This document shows positions 13,664 through 23,679 of a stretch of DNA of 64,000 nt, piece after piece. The position numbers and the translations under genes were made by a program. Positions within the stretch are counted from its first letter, which is position 1, and every line of letters begins with the position of its first letter. The stretch spans positions 496,001-560,000 of the forward strand of contig CAWKOG010000008.1 in NCBI GenBank assembly GCA_963851215.1. The letters are read 5' to 3'. The DNA is from DATKFM01 sp963851215. GTDB taxonomy: Bacteria > Pseudomonadota > Alphaproteobacteria > Dongiales > Dongiaceae. Under the pieces are notes generated by a model. The model was not told the origin of the DNA. It did no database searches and saw nothing but the letters and a program-made list of their open reading frames with translations.

Positions 13664-16460
13664 GGTTGTCATTCCCGTTGGCGCCGTTGCTGCCATTCCC
13701 CTCGGCACCGTTCGCGCTGCCGTTGGCGGAGCCATTGGCGGCGCCGTTCCCGTCGCCATTCCCATTGCCTTCCGCCTCGTCGCTGAGGCGGGTGACGGAA
13801 ACAACTCGCTCGCCGCCCTCCACCTTGAACAACGTCACGCCCTGGGTCTTGCGGCCGGCAATGCGGATGTCGTTCACCGGGCAGCGGATCAGCTGGCCGC
13901 CGTCGGTCACCAGCATGATCTGGTCGCGCTCGGCCACCGGGAAGGATGCAACCACCTGGCCGTTGCGCTCGGTGATGTCCATGTTGGCGATGCCCTGTCC
14001 GCCGCGGCCGGCGATGCGGTACTCATAGGCCGAGCTGCGCTTGCCATAGCCGCGGGAGGTGACGGTGAGAATGAACTCCTCCTTGCCCTCCAGCTCGGCG
14101 TAACGCTCGCCTGATATCGTCGCGGCCTCCGCCGCCTCTTCGCCGTCGCTCTCCACCCCATCGCTTTCCACTGGAGTCTCGTCGCCGGTGGCGCTTCGGC
14201 GCATGCGCAGATAGGCGACACGCTCGCCGGTATCCGCATCCACGTGGCGCAAGATCGACATGGAGATGACGTGGTCGTTCTCCTCCAGCTTGATGCCGCG
14301 CACGCCGACGGAGGTGCGGCCGGTGAAGACGCGCACATCATTGACGGGGAAACGGATCGACTTGCCGCCGGCCGCGGCCAGCAGCACGTCGTCGTTTTCG
14401 GTGCAGGTCTGCACGGCGATCAGCCGGTCGCCCTCTTCCAGCTTCATGGCGATCTTGCCGTTGGCCTTCACGTCGACGAAGTCCGACAGCTTGTTGCGCC
14501 GGACCGTGCCCTTGTCGGTGGCGAACATGATGGACATTTCCGCCCAGCTCGCTTCGTCCTCCGGCAGCGGCATCAGGGTGGAGATGGTCTCCCCCTCCTT
14601 TAGCGGCAGCAGATTGACCAGCGCCTTGCCGCGCGCCTGCGGCGTGCCCAAGGGCAGGCGGTAGACCTTCATCTTGTAGGCGATGCCCGTCGTGGAGAAG
14701 AACACCACCGGCGTATGGGTGTTCACCACGAAAAGCTGGGTGACGAAATCCTCGTCCCGCGTGGCCATGGCGGCGCGGCCCTTGCCGCCGCGGCGCTGGG
14801 CGCGATAGCTCGACAGCGGCACGCGCTTGATATAGCCGCCATGGGTGACTGTGACGACCATGTCCTCGCGCTGGATCAGGTCCTCGATGTCCTGCTCGAA
14901 CTCCAGATCCATGATCTCGGTGCGGCGCGGCGTGCCGAACTGTTCCTTCACCTCGCGCAGTTCGGTGCGCAGGATGTCCAGGCGCCGCGGCCGCGAACCC
15001 AGGATCTCCAGGTAATCCTTGATCGTCGTCGCCAGCTCCTGCAGCTCGGCGCCGATCTTGTCGCGCTCCAGCCCGGTCAGGCGCTGCAGCCGTAGTTCCA
15101 GGATTGCCTGCGCCTGCGCGTCCGACAGGCGCACAGTGCCTTCCGGCGACAGCCCGCGGCCGGGCTCGTCAATGAGCTGGATGAACGGCGCCATGTCCTT
15201 CGCCGGCCACTCACGAGTGATCAACTGTGACTTCGCGGTATTGGGATCGGGCGATTTGCGGATCAGCGCGATCACCTCCTCGATATTGGCCACGGCAATG
15301 GCCAGGCCGACTCGGATATGAGCCTGCTCCCGCGCCTTGCCCAGCAGATAGACGGTGCGCCGGACGATGACGTCTTCGCGGAAGGCGACGAAGGCGACGA
15401 TGATGTCCTTGATCGTCAGCACCTGCGGCCGGCCGCCGTTGAGCGCCAGCATGTTGACGCCGAACGAGGTCTGCAGCGGCGTGTGCTTGTAGAGCTGCGC
15501 CAGCACCACGTCGGACATGGCGTCGCGCTTCAGCTCCACCACCACGCGCACGCCGTCGCGGTCGGATTCGTCGCGCAGCTCGGCGATGCCCTCGATGATC
15601 TTCTCATGCACGCATTCGGCCATGCGCTCGATCATGCGGGCCTTGTTCACCTGATAGGGAATCTCGGTGATGACGATGGCTTCGCGGTCTTTCCGCAGCT
15701 CTTCAATATGCGTGCGGCCGCGCATGACGATGGAGCCGCGGCCGAAATGATAGGCCTCGCGGATGCCGTTACGGCCGAGGATCAGCGCACCCGTGGGAAA
15801 ATCCGGCCCGGGCAGATGCTGGATCAGCCCCTCGATGGTGATGTCGGGATTGTCCACATAGGCGATGCAGGCATCCACCACCTCGCCCAGATTGTGGGTG
15901 GGGATATTGGTCGCCATGCCCACAGCGATGCCGGCCGAGCCGTTGACCAGCAGGTTCGGGAAGCGCGCCGGCAGGACCGTCGGCTCCTTGTCGCGGCCGT
16001 CATAGTTGGGCTGGAAACTGACGGTATCCTTGTCCAGGTCGTCCAGCAGCGTCATCGCGGCCCGGGCCAGCCGGACTTCGGTGTACCGCATGGCCGCCGG
16101 CGGATCAGCGTCCATGGAGCCGAAATTGCCCTGCCCATCGATCAGCGGCAGGCGCATGGAGAAATCCTGCACCATGCGCACCAGCGCGTCATAGATCGCC
16201 ATATCGCCATGGGGATGGTATTTGCCCATGACGTCGCCGACGATGCGGGACGCCTTGTTGTACCCCTTGGCCGGGCCGAAACCGCCCTCGTTCATGCCAT
16301 AGAGGATGCGCCGGTGGACCGGTTTCAGCCCGTCGCGCACGTCCGGCAGGGCCCGGGAAACGATCACGCTCATGGCGTAATCGAGGTAGGAGCGTTTCAT
16401 CTCCTCCTCGAGCGTCACGGGCATAATGTCGTGGCCGGGCGTACCCGTCGGTTCAGTCAA
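13656..16460 (-). CDS. gyrA: DNA gyrase subunit A
   Basis: 934 residues, intact. The DNA-cleaving subunit of gyrase; its active-site Tyr lies in AAMRYTEVRLA. The breakage-reunion domain starts YLDYAMSVIVSRALPDVRDG, and the C-terminal wrapping domain has the GyrA box QRRGGKG and its repeats. The quinolone-determining region reads HPHGDMAIYDALVRM, with Met at the position of E. coli Ser83 and Asp kept at the position of Asp87. The last 40 residues are a Gly/Asn/Ala repeat tail (NGNGDGNGAANGSANGSA and on), an unusual low-complexity extension. Expressed with coaD. Confidence 0.98.
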   Translation of the reverse strand: MTEPTGTPGHDIMPVTLEEEMKRSYLDYAMSVIVSRALPDVRDGLKPVHRRILYGMNEGGFGPAKGYNKASRIVGDVMGKYHPHGDMAIYDALVRMVQDFSMRLPLIDGQGNFGSMDADPPAAMRYTEVRLARAAMTLLDDLDKDTVSFQPNYDGRDKEPTVLPARFPNLLVNGSAGIAVGMATNIPTHNLGEVVDACIAYVDNPDITIEGLIQHLPGPDFPTGALILGRNGIREAYHFGRGSIVMRGRTHIEELRKDREAIVITEIPYQVNKARMIERMAECVHEKIIEGIAELRDESDRDGVRVVVELKRDAMSDVVLAQLYKHTPLQTSFGVNMLALNGGRPQVLTIKDIIVAFVAFREDVIVRRTVYLLGKAREQAHIRVGLAIAVANIEEVIALIRKSPDPNTAKSQLITREWPAKDMAPFIQLIDEPGRGLSPEGTVRLSDAQAQAILELRLQRLTGLERDKIGAELQELATTIKDYLEILGSRPRRLDILRTELREVKEQFGTPRRTEIMDLEFEQDIEDLIQREDMVVTVTHGGYIKRVPLSSYRAQRRGGKGRAAMATRDEDFVTQLFVVNTHTPVVFFSTTGIAYKMKVYRLPLGTPQARGKALVNLLPLKEGETISTLMPLPEDEASWAEMSIMFATDKGTVRRNKLSDFVDVKANGKIAMKLEEGDRLIAVQTCTENDDVLLAAAGGKSIRFPVNDVRVFTGRTSVGVRGIKLEENDHVISMSILRHVDADTGERVAYLRMRRSATGDETPVESDGVESDGEEAAEAATISGERYAELEGKEEFILTVTSRGYGKRSSAYEYRIAGRGGQGIANMDITERNGQVVASFPVAERDQIMLVTDGGQLIRCPVNDIRIAGRKTQGVTLFKVEGGERVVSVTRLSDEAEGNGNGDGNGAANGSANGSANGAEGNGSNGANGNDNHG

Positions 16461-16610
16461 GAATAATACCGTTAGATCAGTATGTTATGCTGTGGCGGCG
16501 GAGGCCGGAAACCGGCCCGCGGAAGGCTCCCCAATTCGACATCGAAAGTACCAAATTTCGCATATGCTAACAACGGCCTGATGTCGCTTTTTGGCCGTCA
16601 CTATCCAGCA

Positions 16611-16640
16611 AAAACGGGAGGCGCTGGGCCTCCCGTTTTC
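16611..16640 (-). terminator. Intrinsic terminator after the substrate-binding protein gene
   Basis: Stem cgggaggc (16615-16622) / gcctcccg (16628-16635), extended by AAAA/TTTT on both sides. On the minus strand the stem is followed by five T. It lies 24 bases past the stop at 16664 and is nearly symmetric, so it may also work on the plus strand. Confidence 0.85.
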
Positions 16641-16663
16641 GCTGTCGTTCAGGGCCTGCGGGC

Positions 16664-17788
16664 CTAGGAACTGCCGGCTTTGATCTCCGTGATGAACTGG
16701 ATGTACTTGCTGCGGTAGGGCTCTTCCGGCTCCGGATCCAGCGTCAGGGCGCCGAATGTCTTCGCCGGATCCTCGACGCCCAAGTTGGCGAGCGTCTCCT
16801 TGGACACCAGTTCGTACGACTTGGTGTTGGAGTGGTAGTAGCCCTGCACTTCGATCAGGAACTTGCCCACTTCCGGATCGAGCATCGCATTGATCAGGTC
16901 ATAGGCCGCTTCTTCGCTGCCCGGCGGATTGGCACCGCGCACCAGGCCGCAGGAATAGCCGAGGATGCCTTCCTTCGGCGTCATGTAGTTCACGGCCACG
17001 CCCTGGGACTTCAGCGTCGCATAGGAGCCGCTCCAGGCATAGGCGGCCACCAGCTCGCCGGAGGCGATGCCGTTCTCGATCTGCGTATTGTCGGACCAGT
17101 AATAGGGCATCAGAGACTTCTGCTTCACCAGCAGCGGTTTCAGTTGGGCGAGTTGCTCGTCGCTCAGATGCTGATAGTCGGCATACATGCCGGAAATGCG
17201 CGCAGCGATCTCGATGAAGGTGGTGTCGGTGTCATACATCGACAGCCGGCCCTTGTACTTCTCGTTGAACAGCAGCGCCCAGGACGGGTCGGCGACATCG
17301 GCGGGATCCACCAGGTCGGTGCGGTAGACGACCGATGAGGTGCCGGCATCCCAGGGAATGAAGTATGGCTGCCCGTCGAAAGACGTGTTCGGAATGGTGC
17401 GGAAGCGCTCCCAGAGATTGCCGTATTCGGGAATGCGCGAGACGTCGAAGGCCTGGATGACCTTGCCTTCCTTCCAGCGCTTGATGTTGTAGTGGCAGGG
17501 ATGGGCCAGATCGACGTTATAGCCGCCGACCATCTTCTGCAGCGCCTCTTCCTCGGACGCAAAGATCGGGAAATCGGGCGGACCGCCGTACTTCGCCACA
17601 TATTTCGGGCAGATCTCCGGGACGTCATAGCCGGACCAGGTGTAGAAGGTCAGATCGCCAGCCGCCGCGCTGGGCTTCGACAGCAGCGGCATCGCCGCCA
17701 CCGACAACCCCGCCGACGCCAGCATCCGGTTGAAATCCCGGCGCGAGAAACCCGGCCGGCGCAACGCATCGATAATACGCCCCTTCAT
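16664..17788 (-). CDS. Extracellular solute-binding protein, polyamine (PotD/PotF) type, Tat-exported
   Basis: 374 residues. The twin-arginine signal SRRDFNRMLASAGLSVAAMP is followed by a cleavage region KPSAAAG. The mature protein has the family-1 periplasmic binding layout of spermidine/putrescine receptors: LTFYTWSGYDVPE, DAGTSSVVYRTDLVD, SGELVAAYAWSGSYATL and EEAAYDLINAMLDPE. It would capture a cationic ligand for an ABC importer, but no permease or ATPase gene is adjacent, so the partner must be elsewhere. Monocistronic with its own terminator. Confidence 0.88.
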   Translation of the reverse strand: MKGRIIDALRRPGFSRRDFNRMLASAGLSVAAMPLLSKPSAAAGDLTFYTWSGYDVPEICPKYVAKYGGPPDFPIFASEEEALQKMVGGYNVDLAHPCHYNIKRWKEGKVIQAFDVSRIPEYGNLWERFRTIPNTSFDGQPYFIPWDAGTSSVVYRTDLVDPADVADPSWALLFNEKYKGRLSMYDTDTTFIEIAARISGMYADYQHLSDEQLAQLKPLLVKQKSLMPYYWSDNTQIENGIASGELVAAYAWSGSYATLKSQGVAVNYMTPKEGILGYSCGLVRGANPPGSEEAAYDLINAMLDPEVGKFLIEVQGYYHSNTKSYELVSKETLANLGVEDPAKTFGALTLDPEPEEPYRSKYIQFITEIKAGSS

Positions 17789-17863
17789 GGAACCTCCCTT
17801 TTCTGGTTTGATTGTAGAACCTGTTGGTTGGCCGGAAACCGGCAGGCCTTAGAACAGCCGGCC

Positions 17864-18352
17864 TTAGAACGGTATGTCGTCGTCGAGATCGCCAGCCGGC
17901 GCACGGCCGCCGCCGCCACGCGATGACGAGCCGCCGCTATAGCCGCCGCCCTCATCGCCGCTCTCGCCGCCGCCGCCGCCCTCGCTGCCACCGCCGCCGC
18001 TGCGGCCATCCAGCATCACCAGCTCGCCGCGGAACCGCTGCAGGACAACCTCGGTCGTGTACTTCTCGGCGCCCGACTGATCGGTCCATTTGCGCGTCTG
18101 CAGTGCGCCTTCCAGGTAAACCTTCGCACCCTTCTTCAAGTATTTCTCGACCACGTCGATCAGCCGCTCATTGAAGATCACCACGCGATGCCATTCTGTG
18201 CGCTCGCGCCGCTCGCCCGAAGATTTATCCTTCCAGCTTTCCGAGGTCGCCACCGACAGGTTCGCCACCTTGTTGCCGTCCTGCAGACTGCGGATCTCGG
18301 GATCGCGGCCGAGGTTGCCGATCAGAGTTACCTTGTTGACTGAACCTGCCAT
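17864..18352 (-). CDS. ssb: Single-stranded DNA-binding protein
   Basis: 162 residues. The OB-fold starts MAGSVNKVTLIGNLGRDPEI, with WHRVVIFNERLIDVVEKYLK and KVYLEGALQTRKW. A Gly/Ser/Glu-rich linker follows, and the conserved acidic tip DLDDDIPF recruits replication and repair proteins. The start at 18352 is set by the family alignment and GGAGACGCGACA upstream. Divergent from uvrA across a 200-base spacer, a common arrangement; no convincing SOS box was seen there. Confidence 0.97.
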   Translation of the reverse strand: MAGSVNKVTLIGNLGRDPEIRSLQDGNKVANLSVATSESWKDKSSGERRERTEWHRVVIFNERLIDVVEKYLKKGAKVYLEGALQTRKWTDQSGAEKYTTEVVLQRFRGELVMLDGRSGGGGSEGGGGGESGDEGGGYSGGSSSRGGGGRAPAGDLDDDIPF

Positions 18353-18552
18353 TGTCGCGTCTCCGCCCAATTCGTTTTGTTGTGGGAAAATCGTTGATAA
18401 GGACCGTACAAGGCTTTGACTTAGCAGACAAGTCAGGCGGCATTGTGGCGTCCGCCGAAATTGTCAGTAGGGTCCCCCTGCGGCGATGTTAGGGGTCGAT
18501 TTTGCCGGGCGGACCGCTAATATCCCCCTCCCCCTCAAATCAAGCGTAACCC

Positions 18553-21457
18553 ATGCTGGACAAGATATCCGTACGCGGCGCCCGCGAACACAACCTCAAG
18601 AGCGTCGATGTCGACATGCCGCGCAACAGCCTGGTGGTGATCACCGGGTTGTCGGGCTCCGGCAAATCGTCGCTCGCCTTCGACACCATCTATGCCGAGG
18701 GGCAGCGGCGCTATGTTGAATCGCTATCCGCCTATGCGCGCCAGTTCCTCGAGCTGATGCAGAAGCCCGATGTGGACTCGATCGAAGGCTTGTCGCCGGC
18801 CATCTCCATCGAGCAGAAGACCACCTCGAAGAACCCCCGCTCCACCGTCGGTACGGTGACGGAAATCTACGACTATCTGCGCCTGCTGTTCGCCCGGGTC
18901 GGCGTGCCCTACTCGCCGGCCACCGGCCTGCCGATCGAGAGCCAGACGGTCTCGCAGATGGTCGACCGTATCATGGCGCTGCCCGAGGGGACGCGGCTCT
19001 ACATCCTGGCGCCTGTGGTGCGCGGCCGCAAAGGCGAGTATCGCAAGGAGTTGCAGGACTACCAGAAGCGCGGCTTCCAACGGGTGAAGGTGGACGGCGC
19101 CTTCCACGAGATCGAACTCCGTCCCGGCTCTCAACAAGAAGCTGAAGCACGACATCGAGGTGGTGGTCGACCGCATCGTCGTGCGCGACGGCATCCAGAG
19201 CCGCCTAGCCGACAGCCTGGAAACCGGCCTGCAACTTTCGGAAGGCCTGATCTTTGCCGAGAAGGCGGATGGCACCGAGGGCGAGGCCAAGGGGGACGCA
19301 AAGAGCAAGCGCAAGGCTCAGCCGGAGCGCATCACTTTCTCATCCCGCTTTGCCTGTCCGGTCTCCGGCTTCACCATCGACGAGATCGAACCTCGCCTCT
19401 TCTCCTTCAACAATCCGTTCGGCGCCTGCCCGGCCTGCGACGGTCTGGGCACCCGCATGTTCTTCGATCCGGAAATGGTGGTGCCGGACGACAGCGTCAC
19501 CCTGCGCAAAGGCGCCATCGCGCCCTGGGCCAGTTCCACCTCGCCCTACTACATGCAGACGCTGGACAGCCTGGCCAAGCACTACAAGTTCAGCACCAAC
19601 TCGGCCTTTAGGGATCTGCCCGAACGCATCCGCAAGGTCATTCTCTTCGGCTCCGGCGACGAGCCGGTGACCATGAACTATGACGACGGCCTGCGCAGCT
19701 ACAAGACCACCAAGCCGTTCGAAGGCGTGATCCCCAACATGGACCGGCGCTTCCGCGAGACCGACAGCGATTGGGTGCGCGACGAGCTCGGCAAATTCCA
19801 ATCCTCCAGTCCCTGCGAAACCTGCAAGGGCATGCGCCTCAAGCCCGAGGCGCTGGCGGTCAAGATCGACAAGCTGCACATCTCCGAAGTCACCGAGTTC
19901 TCCATCGACCATGCGAAGGACTGGTTCCTCGGCCTGGACAAGAAGCTCACCGCCAAGCAGCGGGAGATCGCCGCGCGCATCCTCAAGGAGATCAACGAAC
20001 GCCTCGGCTTCCTCGTCAGCGTCGGTCTCGAATACCTGACCCTTGGCCGCGCCTCCGCCACGCTATCAGGCGGCGAAAGCCAGCGCATCCGCTTGGCGTC
20101 GCAGATCGGCTCGGGCCTTACCGGCGTGCTCTATGTGCTGGACGAACCCTCCATCGGCCTGCACCAGCGCGACAATGCGCGGCTGCTGGTGACGCTGAAA
20201 CGCCTGCGGGATATCGGCAACACGGTGATCGTAGTCGAGCATGACGAGGAGGCGATCCGCGCCGCCGATTTCCTCATCGACATGGGGCCGGGTGCCGGCA
20301 TCCATGGCGGCCGCGTGGTCGCCATCGGCACGCCCGACAAGGTGATGCAGAACCCCGACAGCATCACCGCGCAGTATCTCACCGGCTTCCGCCAGGTCGA
20401 GGTGCCAAAGCAGCGCCGCCCCGGCGCCCGCGGCCAGCGCATCCGCGTGGTCGGCGCCAAGACCAACAACCTGCAGAATGTCAGCGTCGACATCCCCCTG
20501 GGCACCATGACTTGCGTCACCGGCGTGTCCGGCGGCGGCAAGTCGACGCTGATCATCGAGACGCTCTACAAGGCGCTGGCCCGCCGCCTGAACGGCGCCC
20601 GCGAAACGCCCGGCGCCCATGATCGGATTGAAGGCCTCGAATTCCTCGACAAGGTCATCGACATCGACCAGTCGCCCATCGGCCGCACGCCGCGCTCGAA
20701 CCCCGCCACCTACACCGGCGCCTTCACGCCGATCCGCGACTGGTTCGCCGGATTGCCGGAAGCCAACGAGCGCGGCTACAAGCCCGGCCGCTTCTCCTTC
20801 AACGTCAAAGGGGGCCGCTGCGAAGCCTGCCAGGGCGACGGCATGATCAAGATCGAGATGCACTTCCTGCCCGACGTCTACGTGCAATGCGACGTCTGCA
20901 AGGGCAAGCGCTACAACCGCGAGACTCTGGAGATCACCTTCAAGGGCAAGTCGATCGCCGACGTGCTGGACATGACCGTCGACGAGGCCGCCGACTTCTT
21001 CAAAGCGGTGCCGTCAATCCGCGAGAAGATGACGACGCTGCAGCATGTCGGCCTCGGCTACATCCATGTGGGCCAACCCGCAACCACGCTCTCAGGCGGC
21101 GAGGCCCAGCGGGTGAAACTGTCGAAAGAGCTCTCGCGCCGCGCCACCGGCCGCACGCTCTACATCCTGGACGAACCAACCACCGGCCTGCATTTCGAGG
21201 ATGTGCGCAAGCTGCTGGAAGTGCTGCACACGCTCGTCGAGCAAGGCAACACCGTGGTGGTGATCGAGCACAATCTGGAGGTCATCAAGACCGCCGACTG
21301 GATCATCGACCTCGGCCCCGAAGGCGGCGACAAAGGCGGCCGCATCGTCGCCGCCGGCACCCCCGAAGACGTGGCCCGCGTGGCGGAAAGCTACACTGGC
21401 CAGTACCTCGCGCCCTATCTCCGCAACGCCGCGGCGAAGGCGAAGAAGCGGGCGTAG
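18553..21457 (+). CDS. uvrA: Excinuclease ABC subunit A (one frame break)
   Basis: About 968 residues when the break is bridged (2905 bases, one more than a multiple of three). The damage-recognition ATPase of nucleotide excision repair. First Walker A GLSGSGKSSLAFDTIYAEGQ; second GVSGGGKSTLIIETLY; two ABC signatures LSGGESQRI and LSGGEAQRV; zinc modules CPVSGF...CPACDGLG and CEACQGDG...CDVCKGKR. The frame changes near 19125, where the sequence should pass from FHEIE to ALNKKLKHDIEVVVDRI. Everything else is conserved, so a one-base sequencing insertion is the likely cause. The start lacks a good ribosome site. Confidence 0.95.
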
Positions 21458-21534
21458 TCTTCAGCGCAATGAAGTTGTCATCCAGAGTTCCGTCGCTGAC
21501 GCTATGGCCCTTGGATGACAATTATCGGGGCGGA

Positions 21535-21897
21535 TCAGTCATCCGAGTCATAAAGCCCAAAACGCTCGCCGAAAAACGCATGCACGACACTCAAAAGTAG
21601 AATGACTCCGGACAAAGCCAACATTCCCAGTAATGCGCGGACGATCAGTAGTTCGCCTCTTGGCGGCAGCAACTCCGGGACAAACACCACGAAAATACAA
21701 GAGGGAATGCGCCATACAGCGGGTGAGTTTTTCCACAGCAGGATGAAACTATGATCAGGACTTGCCGCTAAACCGACACCGGTGAAGACAGCGACTAGAA
21801 TAGGAATCATAATCGCGCTCGGCATCATGGCCAGCGTGAGGATCAAAGAGCTTCCAACTAATCCGACGAAGATGAGAACCGACGATCTGTCAGGCAT
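21535..21897 (-). CDS. Small integral membrane protein, 120 residues
   Basis: About three or four hydrophobic helices (VLIFVGLVGSSLILTLAMM, IMIPILVAVFTGVGLAA, IPSCIFVVFVPELL, ALLGMLALSGVILLLSVV) and an acidic C-terminus ending YDSDD. The strong membrane pattern on one frame supports a real gene; the ribosome site (AGG upstream of 21897) is weak. Convergent with uvrA. Not recognised. Confidence 0.5.
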   Translation of the reverse strand: MPDRSSVLIFVGLVGSSLILTLAMMPSAIMIPILVAVFTGVGLAASPDHSFILLWKNSPAVWRIPSCIFVVFVPELLPPRGELLIVRALLGMLALSGVILLLSVVHAFFGERFGLYDSDD

Positions 21898-22044
21898 CTG
21901 AAATCAACCTACACCGAAAGATTGTGGACCATACCGGCAATAGTCCTTGACCGCATCAACAGTCTCTGAGAACACGGCACTTCGACAGTTACACTGTAAG
22001 TCGGTGCCACGCCCGTTCACCGAACCGATAGAGTCTTCCCGTCC

Positions 22045-23274
22045 ATGACCGCCGAGACGTCACGCCCCGTCCGCCGCGCCGCGCTGGCGTTCATCTTCGT
22101 CACCGTGCTGCTGGATATCCTGGCGCTGGGCATCATCATTCCGGTGCTGCCTCATCTGATCCAGGATTTCGTCGCCGGCGATGCGGCGCGGGCGGCGGAG
22201 TATATCGGCCTGTTCGGGACGAGCTGGGCCATCATGCAGTTTTTCGCTTCGCCGATCATCGGCGCGCTGTCCGACCGCTTCGGCCGGCGGCCGGTCATTC
22301 TCCTTTCCAATCTCGGGCTCGGACTCGACTACATCGTGATGGCCCTGGCGCCGTCGCTATGGTGGCTGCTGCTCGGCCGCCTGATCTCCGGCGTCACCGC
22401 CGCCAGCATTGCCAGCAGCTACGCCTATGTGGCGGATGTCAGCGCGCCGGAGAAGCGCGCCGGCGCCTTCGGCCTGCTGGGCGCCGCATTCGGATTGGGG
22501 TTCGTCCTGGGCCCGGCGCTGGGCGGAATCCTGGCGGATATCGCGCCGCGCCTGCCTTTCTGGGTTGCAGCATGCCTGAGCCTGGCGAACTTTCTTTATG
22601 GCGCCTTCGTGCTGCCGGAATCCCTGCCGCCCGACAAGCGCATGGCCTTCGACTGGCGGCGCGCCAACCCGCTCGGGTCGCTCAAGCTGCTGCGCCGCCA
22701 TCGCGAGTTGCTGGGGATTGCCGGCGTCTATTTCCTCAGCAATCTGGCCCATGCGGCACTGCCTTCGGTGTTCGTTATCGCCACCGCTTATCGTTACGGA
22801 TGGTCGGCAGCCGACGTGGGATACGTGCTCGCGGCAGTTGGAGTTTGCTCAATGATCGCGCAAGCCGGCCTGGTGCAGCCGATCGTGACGCGGCTGGGCG
22901 AGGCGCGAACGCTTCTGATCTCCCTTTCGGCCGGTATCGTCGCTTTCGCACTCTACGGCTTCGCACCGACCGGCATGTTGTTCCTGATCGGCATACCCAT
23001 CATGTCGATCTGGGGCATGACCGGCCCCGCCAGCCAGGGTCTGATGTCGCGCCGCGTCGGCGTCGACGAACAGGGCCAGCTTCAGGGCGCAACTGCTTCA
23101 CTGCGCAGCCTGACCGACATCATCGGCCCCGGCCTCTTCACGCTCAGCTTCGCGCATTTCATACGCCCGGCCGCGCCAGTGCACCTTCCCGGCGCGCCAT
23201 TTCTGCTGTCGGCTCTACTGCTTTTGGCGGCATTGCTGCTGACTTGGCATGTGACACGCGCGGCAAAAGCCTGA
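22045..23274 (+). CDS. MFS drug efflux transporter, TetA class
   Basis: 409 residues with twelve predicted helices. The proton-antiporter motifs are visible: LLDILALGIIIPVLPHL in helix 1, GALSDRFGRRPVILLSNLGL (motif A) after helix 2, and LGAAFGLGFVLGPALGGIL (motif C) in helix 5, the drug:H+ antiporter-1 signature shared with TetA proteins. It would expel a small hydrophobic compound; tetracycline resistance is not implied. No TetR-type regulator is adjacent. Confidence 0.88.
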   Translation: MTAETSRPVRRAALAFIFVTVLLDILALGIIIPVLPHLIQDFVAGDAARAAEYIGLFGTSWAIMQFFASPIIGALSDRFGRRPVILLSNLGLGLDYIVMALAPSLWWLLLGRLISGVTAASIASSYAYVADVSAPEKRAGAFGLLGAAFGLGFVLGPALGGILADIAPRLPFWVAACLSLANFLYGAFVLPESLPPDKRMAFDWRRANPLGSLKLLRRHRELLGIAGVYFLSNLAHAALPSVFVIATAYRYGWSAADVGYVLAAVGVCSMIAQAGLVQPIVTRLGEARTLLISLSAGIVAFALYGFAPTGMLFLIGIPIMSIWGMTGPASQGLMSRRVGVDEQGQLQGATASLRSLTDIIGPGLFTLSFAHFIRPAAPVHLPGAPFLLSALLLLAALLLTWHVTRAAKA

Positions 23275-23679
23275 GACGGCACGCGGTTGCCGCTAAGGCA
23301 GCTTCATGGAATGTCAATTCCGCTCGATTTTGCCGATTGCATAACGTATAATACGTACAACAATGACCATATAGGCCGGGGTTTCTCACAAGTCTCGGGC
23401 GTGAGCATATGCATAATACGGTAATACCAGTATTGCTCCCGCCATTTTGCCAGTGTGGCCGCAGCACCGCGCTTTCTTGCTGGATGAACCGAAGGGTCGT
23501 TTTTACGGAGTTCCCCGCTGGACATGGGGTCCATCGCTCAAATTGCTGTTTCCGAGTGGCATCCAGCGGAACGGTGGCAGAATGCAACCCGCCGCCGGAA
23601 ACATGAGTGGTGGCGGACTTGCCGGGCCGGGCGCGCTGCGGCAGGTAACGGGTCCAAACTGACAGCAAGGGGTTGAGAG
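23275..23679. other. Intergenic region, no supported gene
   Basis: Several 65-75-codon frames exist on both strands, but none has a ribosome site or a family look. A 13-base palindrome acgtataatacgt sits near 23344, inside an AT-rich patch, and could be an operator or promoter. The GST gene begins at 23680 after a GGGGTTGAGAG site. Confidence 0.4.

Noticed and set aside
15318..16466. Long plus-strand frame inside gyrA
   Set aside because: GC-rich antisense shadow of gyrA; His/Gln/Asp-rich composition and no ribosome site.
18353..18552. SOS (LexA) box between ssb and uvrA
   Set aside because: No GTTC-N7-GTTC or similar alphaproteobacterial LexA site could be found in the spacer.
22045..23274. 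Tetracycline resistance determinant
   Set aside because: TetA-class MFS exporters are common housekeeping genes; there is no TetR regulator or mobile context.
23304..23534. 76-codon minus-strand frame and neighbouring plus-strand frames
   Set aside because: No ribosome site, composition unlike neighbours and no recognisable motif.
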